From Streptomyces olivaceus (GTDB taxonomy: Bacteria > Actinomycetota > Actinomycetes > Streptomycetales > Streptomycetaceae), in the NCBI RefSeq assembly GCF_000721235.1, contig NZ_JOFH01000022.1, forward strand, positions 62,001 through 126,000: DNA of 64,000 nt, written 5' to 3'. Position 1 is the stretch's first letter. Each line of letters opens with the position of its first letter. Positions 50,985 to 58,502 of the stretch are shown piece after piece. The translations under genes and the position numbers were made by a program. The notes under the pieces were generated by a model, which was given only the letters and a program-made list of their open reading frames with translations, was not told where the DNA came from and ran no database searches.

Positions 50985-52382
50985 CTAGATGACCAGGGAC
51001 AACAGCAGGACCAGCGCACCCGCGACGACCGAGATGATCGTCTCCATGACGGACCAGGTCTTGATGGTCTGGCCGACGTCCAGCCCGAAGTACTCCTTCA
51101 CCAGCCAGAAACCGGCGTCGTTGACATGGCTGAAGAAGAGCGAACCGGCGCCGATGGCCAGGACCAGCAGGGCGGCGTGCGTCGTCGACATGTCGGCCGC
51201 CAGCGGCGCCACCAGGCCGGCCGCCGAGACGGTCGCCACGGTCGCCGAACCGGTCGCCAGCCGGATCGCCACGGCGATCAGCCAGGCCAGCAGCAGCGCC
51301 GGGATCGACCAGTCCTTGGAGATCTCCAGGATCATCTCGCCCACGCCGGAGTCGATCAGCGTCTGCTTGAAACCGCCACCCGCGCCGACGATCAGCAGGA
51401 TGCCCGCGATGGGCGCGAGACCCTTCTCGACCAGGCCGGAGAGGCGGTCCTTGCCGAACCCGGCGGGCCGCAGCAGCGTGAAGATGCCGACGATCACGGA
51501 GACCAGCAGGGCGACCAGCGGGTTGCCGATGACGTCGAAGGCGCGCTGCACCACGTTCTCCGGGTCGTCGACGATGATGTCGACGAGCGCCTTGAGCAGC
51601 ATCAGCACGACCGGCAGCAGGATCGTGGACAGCGTGGCGCCGAAGCCCGGACGCTTCTCCAGCTCCTCGGACGCGCGCTGCGGGATCATGCGGTCGGGGG
51701 CCGGGACGTCCACCCAGCGCGCCGCGTACTTCGCGAACAGCGGACCGGCGATGATCACCGTCGGGATCGCGATCAGCACACCCAGCGCCAGGGTCACTCC
51801 CAGGTTGGCGTCCACCGCGTCGATGGCGACCAGCGGACCGGGGTGCGGCGGGACGAGGCCGTGCATCACGGACAGACCGGCCAGGGCCGGGATGCCGATC
51901 CGCATCAGGGAGTAGTTGCCGCGCTTGGCGACCATCAGCACGACCGGGATCAGCAGCACGATGCCGACCTCGAAGAACAGCGGCAGCCCGATGACCGAGG
52001 CGATCAGCACCATCGTCCACGGCATCGAACGGGGCGTGGCCTTCGCGAGGATGGTGTCCACGATCTGGTCGGCGCCGCCGGAGTCGGCGAGCATCTTGCC
52101 GAGGATCGCGCCGAGGGCGATCAGCACGCCGACGCCCGCGACGGTGGAGCCGAGCCCGGCGGTGAAGCTGGTGATGACCTTGTCCAGCGGCGCTCCGGCG
52201 AACGCGCCGAGCGCCAGTGACCCGATGGTCAGCGACAGGAAGGCATGCAGCTTGAACTTGGTGATGAGCAGGACGATGACGGCGATGCCCAGGAGCACGG
52301 CGATGCCCAGCTGGGCGTGGCCGGCCGAGGTGATGGGCTCGACGGTGTCCGCTGCCAGCATCTCGACGCTGAGTCTGGTCAC
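50985..52382 (-). CDS. gntP: Gluconate:H+ symporter (GntP family)
   Basis: A 465-residue membrane protein with 12-14 transmembrane segments. GntP-family stretches include GSTVAGVGVLIALGAILGKMLADSGGADQI, MHGLVPPHPGPLVAIDAV and SHVNDAGFWLVKEYFGLDVGQTIKTWSVMETI. It imports gluconate and related sugar acids. The start is GTG 52382 with AAGGAA upstream. It lies between the kinase and the idnO/idnD genes, all on the minus strand. Confidence 0.94.
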   Translation of the reverse strand: MTRLSVEMLAADTVEPITSAGHAQLGIAVLLGIAVIVLLITKFKLHAFLSLTIGSLALGAFAGAPLDKVITSFTAGLGSTVAGVGVLIALGAILGKMLADSGGADQIVDTILAKATPRSMPWTMVLIASVIGLPLFFEVGIVLLIPVVLMVAKRGNYSLMRIGIPALAGLSVMHGLVPPHPGPLVAIDAVDANLGVTLALGVLIAIPTVIIAGPLFAKYAARWVDVPAPDRMIPQRASEELEKRPGFGATLSTILLPVVLMLLKALVDIIVDDPENVVQRAFDVIGNPLVALLVSVIVGIFTLLRPAGFGKDRLSGLVEKGLAPIAGILLIVGAGGGFKQTLIDSGVGEMILEISKDWSIPALLLAWLIAVAIRLATGSATVATVSAAGLVAPLAADMSTTHAALLVLAIGAGSLFFSHVNDAGFWLVKEYFGLDVGQTIKTWSVMETIISVVAGALVLLLSLVI

Positions 52383-52472
52383 GGTGGGTTCCTTGCGGTG
52401 ATGGGATTTCGGGGAGAGCCGGGGCCGCGAACCACGCGGGGCGGCGCAGTCCCGGGAGGGGAACGGGGAGGG

Positions 52473-53000
52473 CTACCGGACCGGTTCGGGGAGGTCCTTC
52501 AGGGCGTTCACCGCACGTGCGGTGATCTCCTCGGGGGTGCCGGCGACGTCCACCGCGACTCCCGTCTCGTCGGCCTCCAGGGGCTGGAGCGTGGCGAACT
52601 GGGAGTCGAGCAGGGCCGTCGGCATGAAGTGGCCCTCCCGGTGCGACATCCGGTCCTCGATCAGCGCACGGCTGCCCGTGAGGTGCACGAAGACGACACC
52701 GGGAGCGGCGGCCCGCAGCCGGTCGCGGTACGACCGCTTGAGCGCCGAACTGCTCACCACGCCACCCAGCCCGGCCCGCCCGTGCGCCCAGTCGCCGATG
52801 GCGTCCAGCCAGGGCCAGCGGTCCTCGTCGGTGAGCGGGGTGCCGGCCGTCATCTTGGCGATGTTGGCCGGCGGGTGGAAGTCGTCGCCCTCGGCGTACG
52901 GGACGCCGAGCCGGGCCGCGAGCAGGGGACCGATGGTGGTCTTGCCGGTGCCCGCTACGCCCATGACCACGACCACATGGGGGGTGTGCAGTTGCTGCAT
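52473..53000 (-). CDS. gntK: Gluconate kinase
   Basis: A 175-residue P-loop kinase. GVAGTGKTTIGP (about residues 14-25) is Walker A, EGDDFHPPANIAKMTAGTPLTDEDRWPWL binds gluconate, and SSSALKRSYRDRLR and SREGHFMP-like SHREGHFMPTALLDSQFATLE/Q are the family signature. It makes 6-phosphogluconate for the pentose phosphate pathway. ATG 53000 fits the usual length; longer in-frame starts reach 53048. It is the first gene of the gluconate operon. Confidence 0.94.
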   Translation of the reverse strand: MQQLHTPHVVVVMGVAGTGKTTIGPLLAARLGVPYAEGDDFHPPANIAKMTAGTPLTDEDRWPWLDAIGDWAHGRAGLGGVVSSSALKRSYRDRLRAAAPGVVFVHLTGSRALIEDRMSHREGHFMPTALLDSQFATLQPLEADETGVAVDVAGTPEEITARAVNALKDLPEPVR

Positions 53001-53075
53001 CGCACTCTCGCTGTCTGCTGTCTTCGTCGACACGTGATGTCGACGCAATGAAACTCATTAGGTACGACGAATTCA

Positions 53076-53100
53076 AGAGTCTGTGACAAATAAGTCTGAC
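53076..53100. promoter_or_regulatory. Candidate GntR-type operator
   Basis: AGTCTG occurs as a direct repeat at 53078-53083 and 53093-53098 within an AT-rich stretch (GTGACAAATAAGTC) between gntK and the divergent regulator. Likely site, but half-site structure is uncertain. Confidence 0.4.
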
Positions 53101-53124
53101 TTTTTGTTCCGGTGACGTGGCCCG

Positions 53125-53130
53125 TACGCT
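53125..53130 (+). promoter_or_regulatory. -10 element of a leaderless promoter
   Basis: TACGCT lies exactly 6 nt before the ATG at 53137, and no ribosome-binding site is present. Confidence 0.55.
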
Positions 53131-53136
53131 GAGTGC

Positions 53137-53838
53137 ATGAGCACACCGGGCCGAGGGCTGCACGGCCGCGTACTGGACACCCTCGGGCCCGCCATCACAG
53201 CGGGCGAATACCCCGCGGGCAGCGTTTTGCGCACGGACGAGCTGGCACAGCGCTTCGAGGTCTCACGTTCGGTGATGCGGGAGGCGGTCCGGGTGCTGGA
53301 GTCCATGCACCTGGTCGAGTCCCGCCGCCGCGTGGGCGTGACCGTCCTGCCCGAGTGCGAGTGGAACGTCTACGACCCGCAGGTCATCCGCTGGCGCCTG
53401 GCCGGCTCCGAGCGCCCCCGGCAGCTGCGCTCCCTGACCGTGCTGAGGTCGGCGATCGAGCCGGTGGCGGCGGGCCTGGCGGCACGGCTGGCCACCCCGG
53501 AGCAGTGCGCCGAGCTGACCGAGTGCGCGCTCGGCATGGTCGCCAACTCGCGTGGTCACCGCCTTGAGGCGTACCTCTTCCACGACGTCGCCTTCCACCG
53601 CGTCGTCCTCGCTGCCTCGGGCAACGAGATGTTCGCCCGCCTCGGCGGCGTCGTCGCCGAGGTGCTGGCCGGGCGCACCCACCACGACGTGATGTTCGAG
53701 GACCCCGACCCGGCCGCCGTCACCCTGCACGTCCAGGTCGCCGAGGCGATCCGCGCCCGCGACGCCGCGCGTGCGGAGGAACTGACCCGGGAGATCACCG
53801 TCGGGGCGCTGCAGGAACTGGACATCCTGGCGCCCTGA
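53137..53838 (+). CDS. GntR-family (FadR/FCD) regulator of gluconate genes
   Basis: A 233-residue regulator with an N-terminal winged helix (GLHGRVLDTLGPAITAGEYPAGSVLRTDELAQRFEVSRSVMREAVRVLESMHLVESRRRVGV, about 5-68) and an all-helical FCD domain (LTVLRSAIEPVAAGLAARLA ... HDVAFHRVVLAASGNEMFARL). It is divergent from gntK and probably represses the gluconate/idonate operon until gluconate or a phosphate ester binds. Leaderless start supported by TACGCT at 53125. Confidence 0.9.
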   Translation: MSTPGRGLHGRVLDTLGPAITAGEYPAGSVLRTDELAQRFEVSRSVMREAVRVLESMHLVESRRRVGVTVLPECEWNVYDPQVIRWRLAGSERPRQLRSLTVLRSAIEPVAAGLAARLATPEQCAELTECALGMVANSRGHRLEAYLFHDVAFHRVVLAASGNEMFARLGGVVAEVLAGRTHHDVMFEDPDPAAVTLHVQVAEAIRARDAARAEELTREITVGALQELDILAP

Positions 53839-53862
53839 GCGCCGGAGACGTCACCGGAGACG

Positions 53863-54237
53863 TCAGTCGAGGAACTCCCCGTCGACGTACACCCACGCCC
53901 CGTCGACCCGCCCGAACCGGCTCCGCTCGTGCAGCGAGCCCCCGCGGTAGGACGCCCGGAAGGTCACCGTGCCGGTGGTGTGGAAGGCGGACCCGTCGGC
54001 CGTGTCCAGGATCTCCAGGCCGGTCCACCGCACCCCGGGATCGAGGTCGAGACGCGCCGGTCGCGTCTCGGGGTGCCAGGTCCGCGACAGATAACCCGCG
54101 TCCCGCTTCACGAAGGCGCTGTAGCGCGAGCGCATCAGGGCCTCGGCGCTCGGCGCGGCCGCGGCCCCCGCGTGGAAACGGCCGCAGCACTTCTCGTACG
54201 GCCCGGACAGCCCGCAGGGGCAGGAGGCGGTGGTCAT
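53863..54237 (-). CDS. YchJ-family SEC-C motif protein
   Basis: A 124-residue protein of the YchJ/UPF0225 family. The N-terminus is a SEC-C zinc motif (CPCGLSGPYEKCCGRFHAG), followed by EALMRSRYSAFVKRDAGYLSRTWHPETRP and the beta-rich NTF2-like domain ending DGAWVYVDGEFLD. Function unknown. The ATG at 54237 is used because the SEC-C motif starts five residues later. Confidence 0.9.
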   Translation of the reverse strand: MTTASCPCGLSGPYEKCCGRFHAGAAAAPSAEALMRSRYSAFVKRDAGYLSRTWHPETRPARLDLDPGVRWTGLEILDTADGSAFHTTGTVTFRASYRGGSLHERSRFGRVDGAWVYVDGEFLD

Positions 54238-54320
54238 GGGGCCATTGTGCCCGCTCGCCGCCCCGGCCCGCCGTGCCCCGGAAAAGCAGAAGACCCCTGC
54301 TCGGCAGGGGTCTCGACTGG

Positions 54321-54405
54321 TGTCCGAGGGGGGACTTGAACCCCCACGCCCGATAAAGGGCACTAGCACCTCAAGCTAGCGCGTCTGCCATTCCGCCACC
54401 CGGAC
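54321..54405 (-). tRNA. tRNA-Leu (anticodon GAG)
   Basis: Complete cloverleaf on the minus strand. The acceptor pairs 54399-54405 with 54322-54328, with discriminator A. The anticodon stem CTAGC/GCTAG encloses loop TTGAGGT, so the anticodon is GAG. The long variable arm (GCCC/GGGC stem) is that of a class II tRNA, and the T-arm is GGGGG-TTCAAGT-CCCCC. The 3' CCA is not encoded. Confidence 0.97.
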
Positions 54406-54529
54406 AAGGTGTGTGTCGTGCGGGTCTCTCCCCGCGGCGACGACGTAAACATTACCAGGCTTTCCGGGGTGGCCGATCACCCCCTTCTTGGGCGCGGACG
54501 GCCGGAGGGGGAGGATGAGGGGGATCCAC

Positions 54530-54577
54530 CAGCAGTGACGTCAGCACTGACACCAGCAGTGACACCCAGCAGTGACA
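54530..54577 (+). repeat. Four short direct repeats upstream of the M20 peptidase
   Basis: CAGCAsTGAC at 54530, 54542, 54554 and 54568 (spacing 12, 12, 14). They lie 15-60 bp before the start codon and could be a regulatory array. Confidence 0.65.
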
Positions 54578-54591
54578 GCGGGAGGAACCAC

Positions 54592-55917
54592 GTGAGCGAC
54601 TCGGGCACGGCCAGGAGCGTCACCGGCGAGGACGAGGTCGTCGACCTCTGCCGCGAGCTGATCCGCATCGACACCAGCAACTACGGCGACCACTCGGGGC
54701 CGGGCGAGCGCAAGGCCGCCGAGTACGTCGCCGAGAAGCTCGCCGAGGTGGGACTCGAACCGCAGATCTTCGAGTCCCACCCCGGACGCGCCTCCACGGT
54801 GGCGCGGATCGAGGGCGAGGACCGGTCCCGGCCCGCGCTGCTGATCCACGGCCACACCGACGTCGTCCCGGCCAACGCGGACGACTGGACCCACCACCCC
54901 TTCTCCGGGGAGATCGCCGACGGCTGCGTGTGGGGCCGCGGCGCGGTCGACATGAAGGACATGGACGCGATGACCCTCGCGGTCGTCCGCGACCGGCTGC
55001 GCACCGGACGCAAGCCCCCGCGCGACATCGTGCTGGCCTTCCTCGCCGACGAGGAGGCGGGCGGCACGTACGGTGCCCGGTACCTCGTCGACCACCACCG
55101 CGACCTCTTCGACGGCGTCACCGAGGCGATCAGCGAGGTGGGCGGCTTCTCCTTCACCGTGAGCGAGCAGCGCCGCCTCTACCTGATCCAGACGGCCGAG
55201 AAGGGCATGCACTGGATGAAGCTGAGCGTGGCCGGTACGGCGGGACACGGATCGATGATCCACCGCGACAACGCCATCACCGAGCTGTCCGAGGCCGTCG
55301 CGCGCCTCGGCCGGCACCGGTTCCCGGTACGCGTCACCAAGACGACCCGGGCCTTCCTCGACGAACTGGGCGACGCCCTCGGCACCGAGCTGGACCCGGA
55401 GAACATGGAGGGGACGCTCGCCAAGCTCGGCGGCATCGCCAAGCTCATCGGGGCGACGCTCAGCAACACCGCCAACCCGACCCAGCTGGGCGCCGGTTAC
55501 AAGGTCAACGTCATCCCCGGCGAGGCCACCGCCCACGTCGACGGGCGCTTCCTGCCCGGGCACGAGGAGGAGTTCCTGGCCGACCTCGACCGGATCCTCG
55601 GCCCGAAGGTGCGGCGCGAGGACGTGCACGCCGACAAGGCCGTAGAGACCACGTTCGACGGCGCGCTGGTCGACGCCATGCAGTCCGCGCTGGTCGCCGA
55701 GGACCCGGCCGCCAAGGCGATCCCCTACATGCTCTCCGGCGGCACGGACGCGAAGTCCTTCGACGACCTCGGCATTCGCGGCTTCGGCTTCGCGCCGCTC
55801 AAGCTGCCGCCCGAGCTGGACTTCGCCGGCATGTTCCACGGGGTGGACGAGCGGGTGCCGGTGGACGGTCTGCAGTTCGGCGTGCGCGTGCTCGACCGGT
55901 TCATCGACGCGTCCTGA
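54592..55917 (+). CDS. M20-family metallopeptidase/amidohydrolase
   Basis: A 441-residue di-zinc hydrolase. LLIHGHTDVVPANADDWTHHPFSGEI contains the first zinc His and Asp, VWGRGAVDMKDMDAM the bridging Asp, and AFLADEEAGGTYGARYLVDHH the catalytic Glu pair. The dimerisation domain has GTAGHGSMIH. SGGTDAKSF gives a final zinc-ligand region. It is closest to the ArgE/DapE/ACY1 group of cytoplasmic dipeptidases; substrate uncertain. GTG 54592 has GGAGGA upstream. Confidence 0.92.
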   Translation: MSDSGTARSVTGEDEVVDLCRELIRIDTSNYGDHSGPGERKAAEYVAEKLAEVGLEPQIFESHPGRASTVARIEGEDRSRPALLIHGHTDVVPANADDWTHHPFSGEIADGCVWGRGAVDMKDMDAMTLAVVRDRLRTGRKPPRDIVLAFLADEEAGGTYGARYLVDHHRDLFDGVTEAISEVGGFSFTVSEQRRLYLIQTAEKGMHWMKLSVAGTAGHGSMIHRDNAITELSEAVARLGRHRFPVRVTKTTRAFLDELGDALGTELDPENMEGTLAKLGGIAKLIGATLSNTANPTQLGAGYKVNVIPGEATAHVDGRFLPGHEEEFLADLDRILGPKVRREDVHADKAVETTFDGALVDAMQSALVAEDPAAKAIPYMLSGGTDAKSFDDLGIRGFGFAPLKLPPELDFAGMFHGVDERVPVDGLQFGVRVLDRFIDAS

Positions 55918-56041
55918 CCCGCCCGGAGAAACGCGGCTTCCGCACGCGGCGATATTCGAGCGCGCGTGCGGGAGGCGACCGGGACGAGTGAATGTGCTCA
56001 TAAGCTCGTAGCCTCATTACTCCCTCCTCGTTACACGTGAT

Positions 56042-56071
56042 GCGATCGGCAAATTTGAGATCGCGTTTGCC
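56042..56071 (+). promoter_or_regulatory. Interlocking inverted repeats in the chpH leader
   Basis: GCGATC (56042-56047) can pair with GATCGC (56059-56064), while GGCAAA (56048-56053) can pair with TTTGCC (56066-56071). The two stems interleave and exclude each other. The AGGAGG ribosome-binding site begins five bases later (56076). It may be a two-state RNA or an overlapping protein site. Confidence 0.5.
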
Positions 56072-56085
56072 AACTAGGAGGAACA

Positions 56086-56319
56086 ATGCTCAAGAAGGTC
56101 GTCGCCGCTGCGGCTGCCACCGGCGGTCTGGTTCTCGCGGGCGCGGGCATGGCCGTCGCCGACTCCGGTGCCCAGGGTGCCGCCGTGCACTCGCCCGGCG
56201 TCCTTTCCGGCAACGTCGTTCAGGCGCCCATCCACGTGCCGGTGAACGTGTGCGGCAACACGATCTCCGTGATCGGCCTGCTGAACCCCGCCTTCGGCAA
56301 CGCCTGCGTCAACAAGTGA
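56086..56319 (+). CDS. chpH: Short chaplin
   Basis: A 77-residue secreted chaplin. The signal peptide (MLKKVVAAAAATGGLVLAGAGMAVA) leaves a mature chaplin domain of about 51 residues, DSGAQGAAVHSPGVLSGNVV onward, with the paired cysteines Cys56 and Cys74 and the conserved VPVNVCGNT and NPAFGN segments. Chaplins form the amyloid rodlet layer that lowers surface tension so aerial hyphae can grow. ChpH is one of the major short chaplins. AGGAGG precedes the ATG. A strong terminator separates it from chpC. Confidence 0.96.
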   Translation: MLKKVVAAAAATGGLVLAGAGMAVADSGAQGAAVHSPGVLSGNVVQAPIHVPVNVCGNTISVIGLLNPAFGNACVNK

Positions 56320-56349
56320 CGTTGTGCCCCGCCCCATAAGGGTCTGAGT

Positions 56350-56397
56350 CCGTCGGCCCCGGAGCACACGCCATGTGCTCCGGGGCCGACGGCCTTT
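56350..56397 (+). terminator. Intrinsic terminator after chpH
   Basis: Perfect 19-bp stem (56350-56368 with 56374-56392) with a 5-base loop, followed by CCTTTCG. It should insulate chpC from chpH transcription. Confidence 0.9.
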
Positions 56398-56488
56398 CGA
56401 GGGACCCCCGGGCGGGGGAATGGCGGAAACGCCGGAATTCTCGGCATTCTGGGTACCACTTGGACTAGGGCAAGGCAGGGGTCAGGAA

Positions 56489-57298
56489 ATGCGACAGGTC
56501 ACCCGCAAGGGCCTGATGACGATGGCGGCGGCCACCGGCGTGATCGCCGCCGCGGGCGGCGCCGCCCACGCGGACTCGGGGGCGCATGGCGCGAGTTCGG
56601 GTTCGCCCGGCGTGCTCTCCGGCAACACCGTGCAGGTGCCGGTCGACGTGCCGGTGAACGTGTGCGGCAACACGGTCGACGTCGTGGGCGTCCTCAACCC
56701 GGCGATGGGCAACTCGTGCGCCAACGCGGGCGGCGGCGGCACGTCCGGCGGCGGCCACGGATCCGGCGGCCACGGTGGGCACGGGGGCTCCGGCGGGTAC
56801 GGCGACTCGGGCGGGTACGGCGACTCGGGCGGCACGGGTGGCTCGTCCGGAGGCTCGCACGCCGGCGGGCACGCCACGGACTCGCCGGGCGTCGCCTCCG
56901 GCAACCACGTCGAGGTGCCGATCCACGTGCCGGTGAACGTGTGCGGCAACAGCATCGACGTCATCGGTGCCCTCAACCCGGCCTTCGGCAACGACTGCGA
57001 CAACGGCGGTGGCGCACATCACCCCACGCCGCCCGGCGACCACGAGACGCCCCCCGGCGAGCCGAACACCCCCGATACCCCCGACACCCCGGACCGTCCG
57101 TCCGTGCCGGGCGACGAGACCCCGGGCGGTTCCATCGACGAGAACCGGCCGGGCGCCCAGACCGTCGACCATCCCCGTGGCGACGCGTCGCTCGCCGAGA
57201 CCGGCAGCGATCTGCCGCTGGGCCTCGCTCTGCCGGTGGGCGCGGGCGCCCTCCTCGCGGGCACCGTGCTCTACCGCAAGGCCCGTGCCGCGGCCTGA
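56489..57298 (+). CDS. chpC: Long, wall-anchored chaplin
   Basis: A 269-residue long chaplin. After a signal peptide (residues 1-28) come two chaplin domains (about 38-77 and 131-170), each with two cysteines and the VPVNVCGN motif, joined by a Gly/Ser/His-rich linker with repeats such as GYGDSG. A Pro/Asp/Thr-rich wall-spanning region follows (TPDTPDTPD), then the sortase motif LAETG (235-239), a hydrophobic segment and RKARAAA. It anchors the rodlet layer to the cell wall. AGGAA lies very close to the ATG, so translation may be weak. Confidence 0.95.
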   Translation: MRQVTRKGLMTMAAATGVIAAAGGAAHADSGAHGASSGSPGVLSGNTVQVPVDVPVNVCGNTVDVVGVLNPAMGNSCANAGGGGTSGGGHGSGGHGGHGGSGGYGDSGGYGDSGGTGGSSGGSHAGGHATDSPGVASGNHVEVPIHVPVNVCGNSIDVIGALNPAFGNDCDNGGGAHHPTPPGDHETPPGEPNTPDTPDTPDRPSVPGDETPGGSIDENRPGAQTVDHPRGDASLAETGSDLPLGLALPVGAGALLAGTVLYRKARAAA

Positions 57299-57389
57299 TC
57301 CGGGCAGGCCGACGCACACAGCGGGCTCCGCACCCGGCGGGGCCCGCTCCGTCTCCGTCACCCGCGCCGCGCCGGGCGTGATCACCGCA

Positions 57390-57578
57390 TCACCAGGTGG
57401 CGCGCACCTGGCGGATGATCCGCCGCCGCAGCCGCACCTTGCGGCTGCCGTCACGCAGCAGGGTCAGACGGTACAACTCCCAGTGTCCGTACTCGGCATG
57501 GTCCGTCAGCTGACGTGCAGCATCCTTGCGGGTGACCCCGCGCGGTAGGTACACATCGACAAATTCGTATTCCGGCAT
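57390..57578 (-). CDS. DUF5703 small protein
   Basis: A 62-residue basic protein: MPEYEFVDVYLPRGVTRKDAARQLTDHAEYGHWELYRLTLLRDGSRKVRLRRRII... in outline, with a strongly conserved start and the HWELYRL core of DUF5703. Function unknown. It is divergent from the next gene with only 47 bp between starts, so the promoters overlap. No ribosome-binding site is seen, so it may also be leaderless. Confidence 0.83.
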   Translation of the reverse strand: MPEYEFVDVYLPRGVTRKDAARQLTDHAEYGHWELYRLTLLRDGSRKVRLRRRIIRQVRATW

Positions 57579-57612
57579 CGAATCTATTGTGCGGGCTGGG
57601 GCCCGGTACGGA

Positions 57613-57618
57613 TAGCGT
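57613..57618 (+). promoter_or_regulatory. -10 element of a leaderless promoter
   Basis: TAGCGT lies 7 nt before the ATG at 57626, with no ribosome-binding site. Confidence 0.5.
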
Positions 57619-57625
57619 CTGCACT

Positions 57626-58405
57626 ATGTCTGATGCTGCGCAGCCCACCGCTGCCGAGGTACGCGCCGCCGCCGAGGCGGTCAAGACCGCGCTCGACCGC
57701 CACCTGGCCGCGGTCGAACGCCGGTCGGGGGAGGACGACCCGGCCGTCTACGACGCGTTCAACCAGCTGGCCGCGGCCGCGGAGGCGTACGACGAACTGC
57801 TCTACGACCGGTACGACGAGGTCACGCCCTTCGAGATCCCCGGCGCCGACGACACGCTGCCGCCCTACACGGGACCCGAGGAGCCCAGCGCGCTCAGCGT
57901 GCTGATCCGCCGGGACTACGCCGTGGCCGAGCCGCAGCGGCTCATGGCCCACGCCCGCCGGATCGAGGCCGCGGACGAGGAGAGCACGGACATGGACGCC
58001 TCCGGCACGGTGCACGGGGCGCTGAGTCTGTTGTTCGGTGAGTTCGAACCGGACGAGATCGCCTCCCGGCACAAGGAGTTCGGCCTTGAGGAGGGCGACT
58101 CCACGCTGTGGGTGACGGCCGCCGACGAGGCCGCCGACCCCGGCGAGTGGCTGGAGGCGCCGTTCGAGCAGGTCGATCCGCAGAGCGTGGTCTGCCGTTT
58201 CGACGTCAGCGCGGTCTTCGACGACGAGTTCGACGACGATCTCGACGACGACGAAGAAGAAGACGGCGACGCCGACGGTGACGCGGCGGAGTTGGACGAG
58301 GACCTCGCCGCGGAACTCGACGAGGACGGCCCCGAGGACGACGGCGCCGAGGGCGACGGTCCGGGGGACACCGCCGTACCGGCGCGCCTGGAGGCGGACC
58401 GCTGA
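57626..58405 (+). CDS. Conserved hypothetical protein with acidic tail
   Basis: A 259-residue protein conserved in actinomycetes. The N-terminal part (about 1-195) is helical, with VKTALDRHLAAVERR and PSALSVLIRRDYAVAEPQRLMAHARR. The final 60 residues are strongly acidic (runs such as DDEFDDDLDDDEEEDGDADG). No catalytic motif is recognised. The acidic tail suggests interaction with a basic partner, possibly a nucleic-acid-binding protein. Function unknown. Confidence 0.8.
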   Translation: MSDAAQPTAAEVRAAAEAVKTALDRHLAAVERRSGEDDPAVYDAFNQLAAAAEAYDELLYDRYDEVTPFEIPGADDTLPPYTGPEEPSALSVLIRRDYAVAEPQRLMAHARRIEAADEESTDMDASGTVHGALSLLFGEFEPDEIASRHKEFGLEEGDSTLWVTAADEAADPGEWLEAPFEQVDPQSVVCRFDVSAVFDDEFDDDLDDDEEEDGDADGDAAELDEDLAAELDEDGPEDDGAEGDGPGDTAVPARLEADR

Positions 58406-58458
58406 GCCGAGCCGTGGTCCCCGGGGCCCGGACGGCCCCGGGCCGCGGCGCAGGCCGC

Positions 58459-58489
58459 ACTCCGCACGGAGGCCGCGTCCGTGCGGAGT
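58459..58489. terminator. Bidirectional terminator hairpin
   Basis: Perfect 12-bp stem (58459-58470 with 58478-58489) between the convergent acidic-tail and RecD2-like genes. Confidence 0.7.
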
Positions 58490-58502
58490 CCCGCGCCCCG
58501 GC

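Noticed and set aside
54307..54420. tRNA gene as an integrated-element attachment site
   Set aside because: No integrase, no duplicated tRNA 3' end and ordinary core genes on both sides.
56042..56071. True H-type pseudoknot before chpH
   Set aside because: Connecting loops of 0 and 1 nt cannot span six-base-pair stems, so alternating hairpins or a protein site are more likely.
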